A stretch of 34,467 nt of DNA from Gemmatimonadota bacterium (lineage in GTDB: Bacteria > Gemmatimonadota > Gemmatimonadetes > Gemmatimonadales > Gemmatimonadaceae). The notes below the pieces were generated by a model that saw only the letters and a program-made list of their open reading frames with translations, did not search any database and was not told the DNA's origin. A program made the position numbers and the translations under genes. Below are positions 34,383 to 34,467 of the stretch, one piece after another. Position 1 is the stretch's first letter; every line of letters starts with the position of its first letter. The stretch lies in NCBI GenBank assembly GCA_021298835.1, contig JAJTHG010000044.1, positions 1 through 34,467 of the forward strand, in the 5' to 3' direction.

Positions 34383-34467
34383 ATGCGCCAACGGGTGATG
34401 CGCCAACGGGTGATGCGCCAACGGGTGATGCGCCAACGGGTGATGCGCCAACGGGTGATGCGCCAAC
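34383..34467. repeat. 15-bp tandem repeat, at least 5.7 copies, running off the window
   Basis: ATGCGCCAACGGGTG repeats exactly from 34383, with five full copies to 34457 and a partial one to the edge. It is intergenic, upstream of the sigma factor operon. The core ACGGGTGA is shared with the array at 474-524. Its full length cannot be seen. Confidence 0.97.

Noticed and set aside
33924..34466. N-terminal extension of the sigma factor through the tandem repeat (HHPLA units)
   Set aside because: The frame only stays open through repeat and low-complexity sequence; sigma region 2 begins soon after the chosen ATG.
34383..34467. CRISPR array
   Set aside because: The units are contiguous 15-mers without spacers, so this is a plain tandem repeat.

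Overview
The window is about 70% GC. It carries genes typical of a free-living, Gram-negative-type bacterium with an outer membrane: a TonB-dependent receptor with FecR and an ECF sigma factor, a DUF4249-type lipoprotein, and secreted barrel-like proteins. It also has a serine/threonine kinase with a TolB-like/TPR sensor tail. This mix, with the gene style and very high GC, fits Gemmatimonadota best. That assignment is inference: no rRNA, tRNA or taxonomic marker lies in the window.

Layout. (1) 1-4400: a 5'-truncated gamma-glutamyltransferase-like remnant, a large receptor-type protein kinase on the minus strand, and a small gene graveyard holding an IS256/mutator transposase remnant and an internally deleted alpha/beta hydrolase. 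(2) 4399-5981: two exported proteins of unknown function on the minus strand. (3) 6440-23109: a compact five-gene plus-strand cluster encoding a hybrid NRPS-PKS. Its genes overlap or are separated by at most 20 bp. (4) 23290-26529: an exported SnoaL/NTF2-like protein, a DoxX-family membrane protein, and a LytTR response regulator with a LytS-type histidine kinase. (5) 26787-28502: a large exported TPR protein ending at a double hairpin. (6) 28611-33923 on the minus strand: a tightly coupled ECF sigma, FecR, TonB receptor (FecA-like), DUF4249 lipoprotein operon.

The biosynthetic cluster is the main item. Protein 1 has a formyltransferase-like N-terminus, only the C-terminal lobe of a condensation domain, and an adenylation domain split between motifs A4 and A5 by a complete luciferase-like FMN monooxygenase (MupA/Atu3671 type), followed by a carrier domain. 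Protein 2 is a free-standing condensation domain. Protein 3 reads KS-AT-KR-DH-(orphan A-domain C-terminal subdomain)-T-C-A-T, with the KR before the DH, which is not the usual order. There is no thioesterase domain. Instead two alpha/beta hydrolases follow, with Arg and Cys where the GxSxG serine would be. Both adenylation domains read almost the same ten-residue specificity code (DILQLGM-I/V-WK), which I recall as glycine-like. A plausible reading is amino acid, oxidised on protein 1, extended by one malonate-type unit reduced to an enoyl, then a second amino acid, with release by the hydrolases. The product is unknown.

Short in-frame tandem repeats are unusually common. A 15-bp unit repeated five times builds the signal-peptide core of the TonB receptor. 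Others sit in NRPS linkers, and intergenic arrays lie near both window ends.
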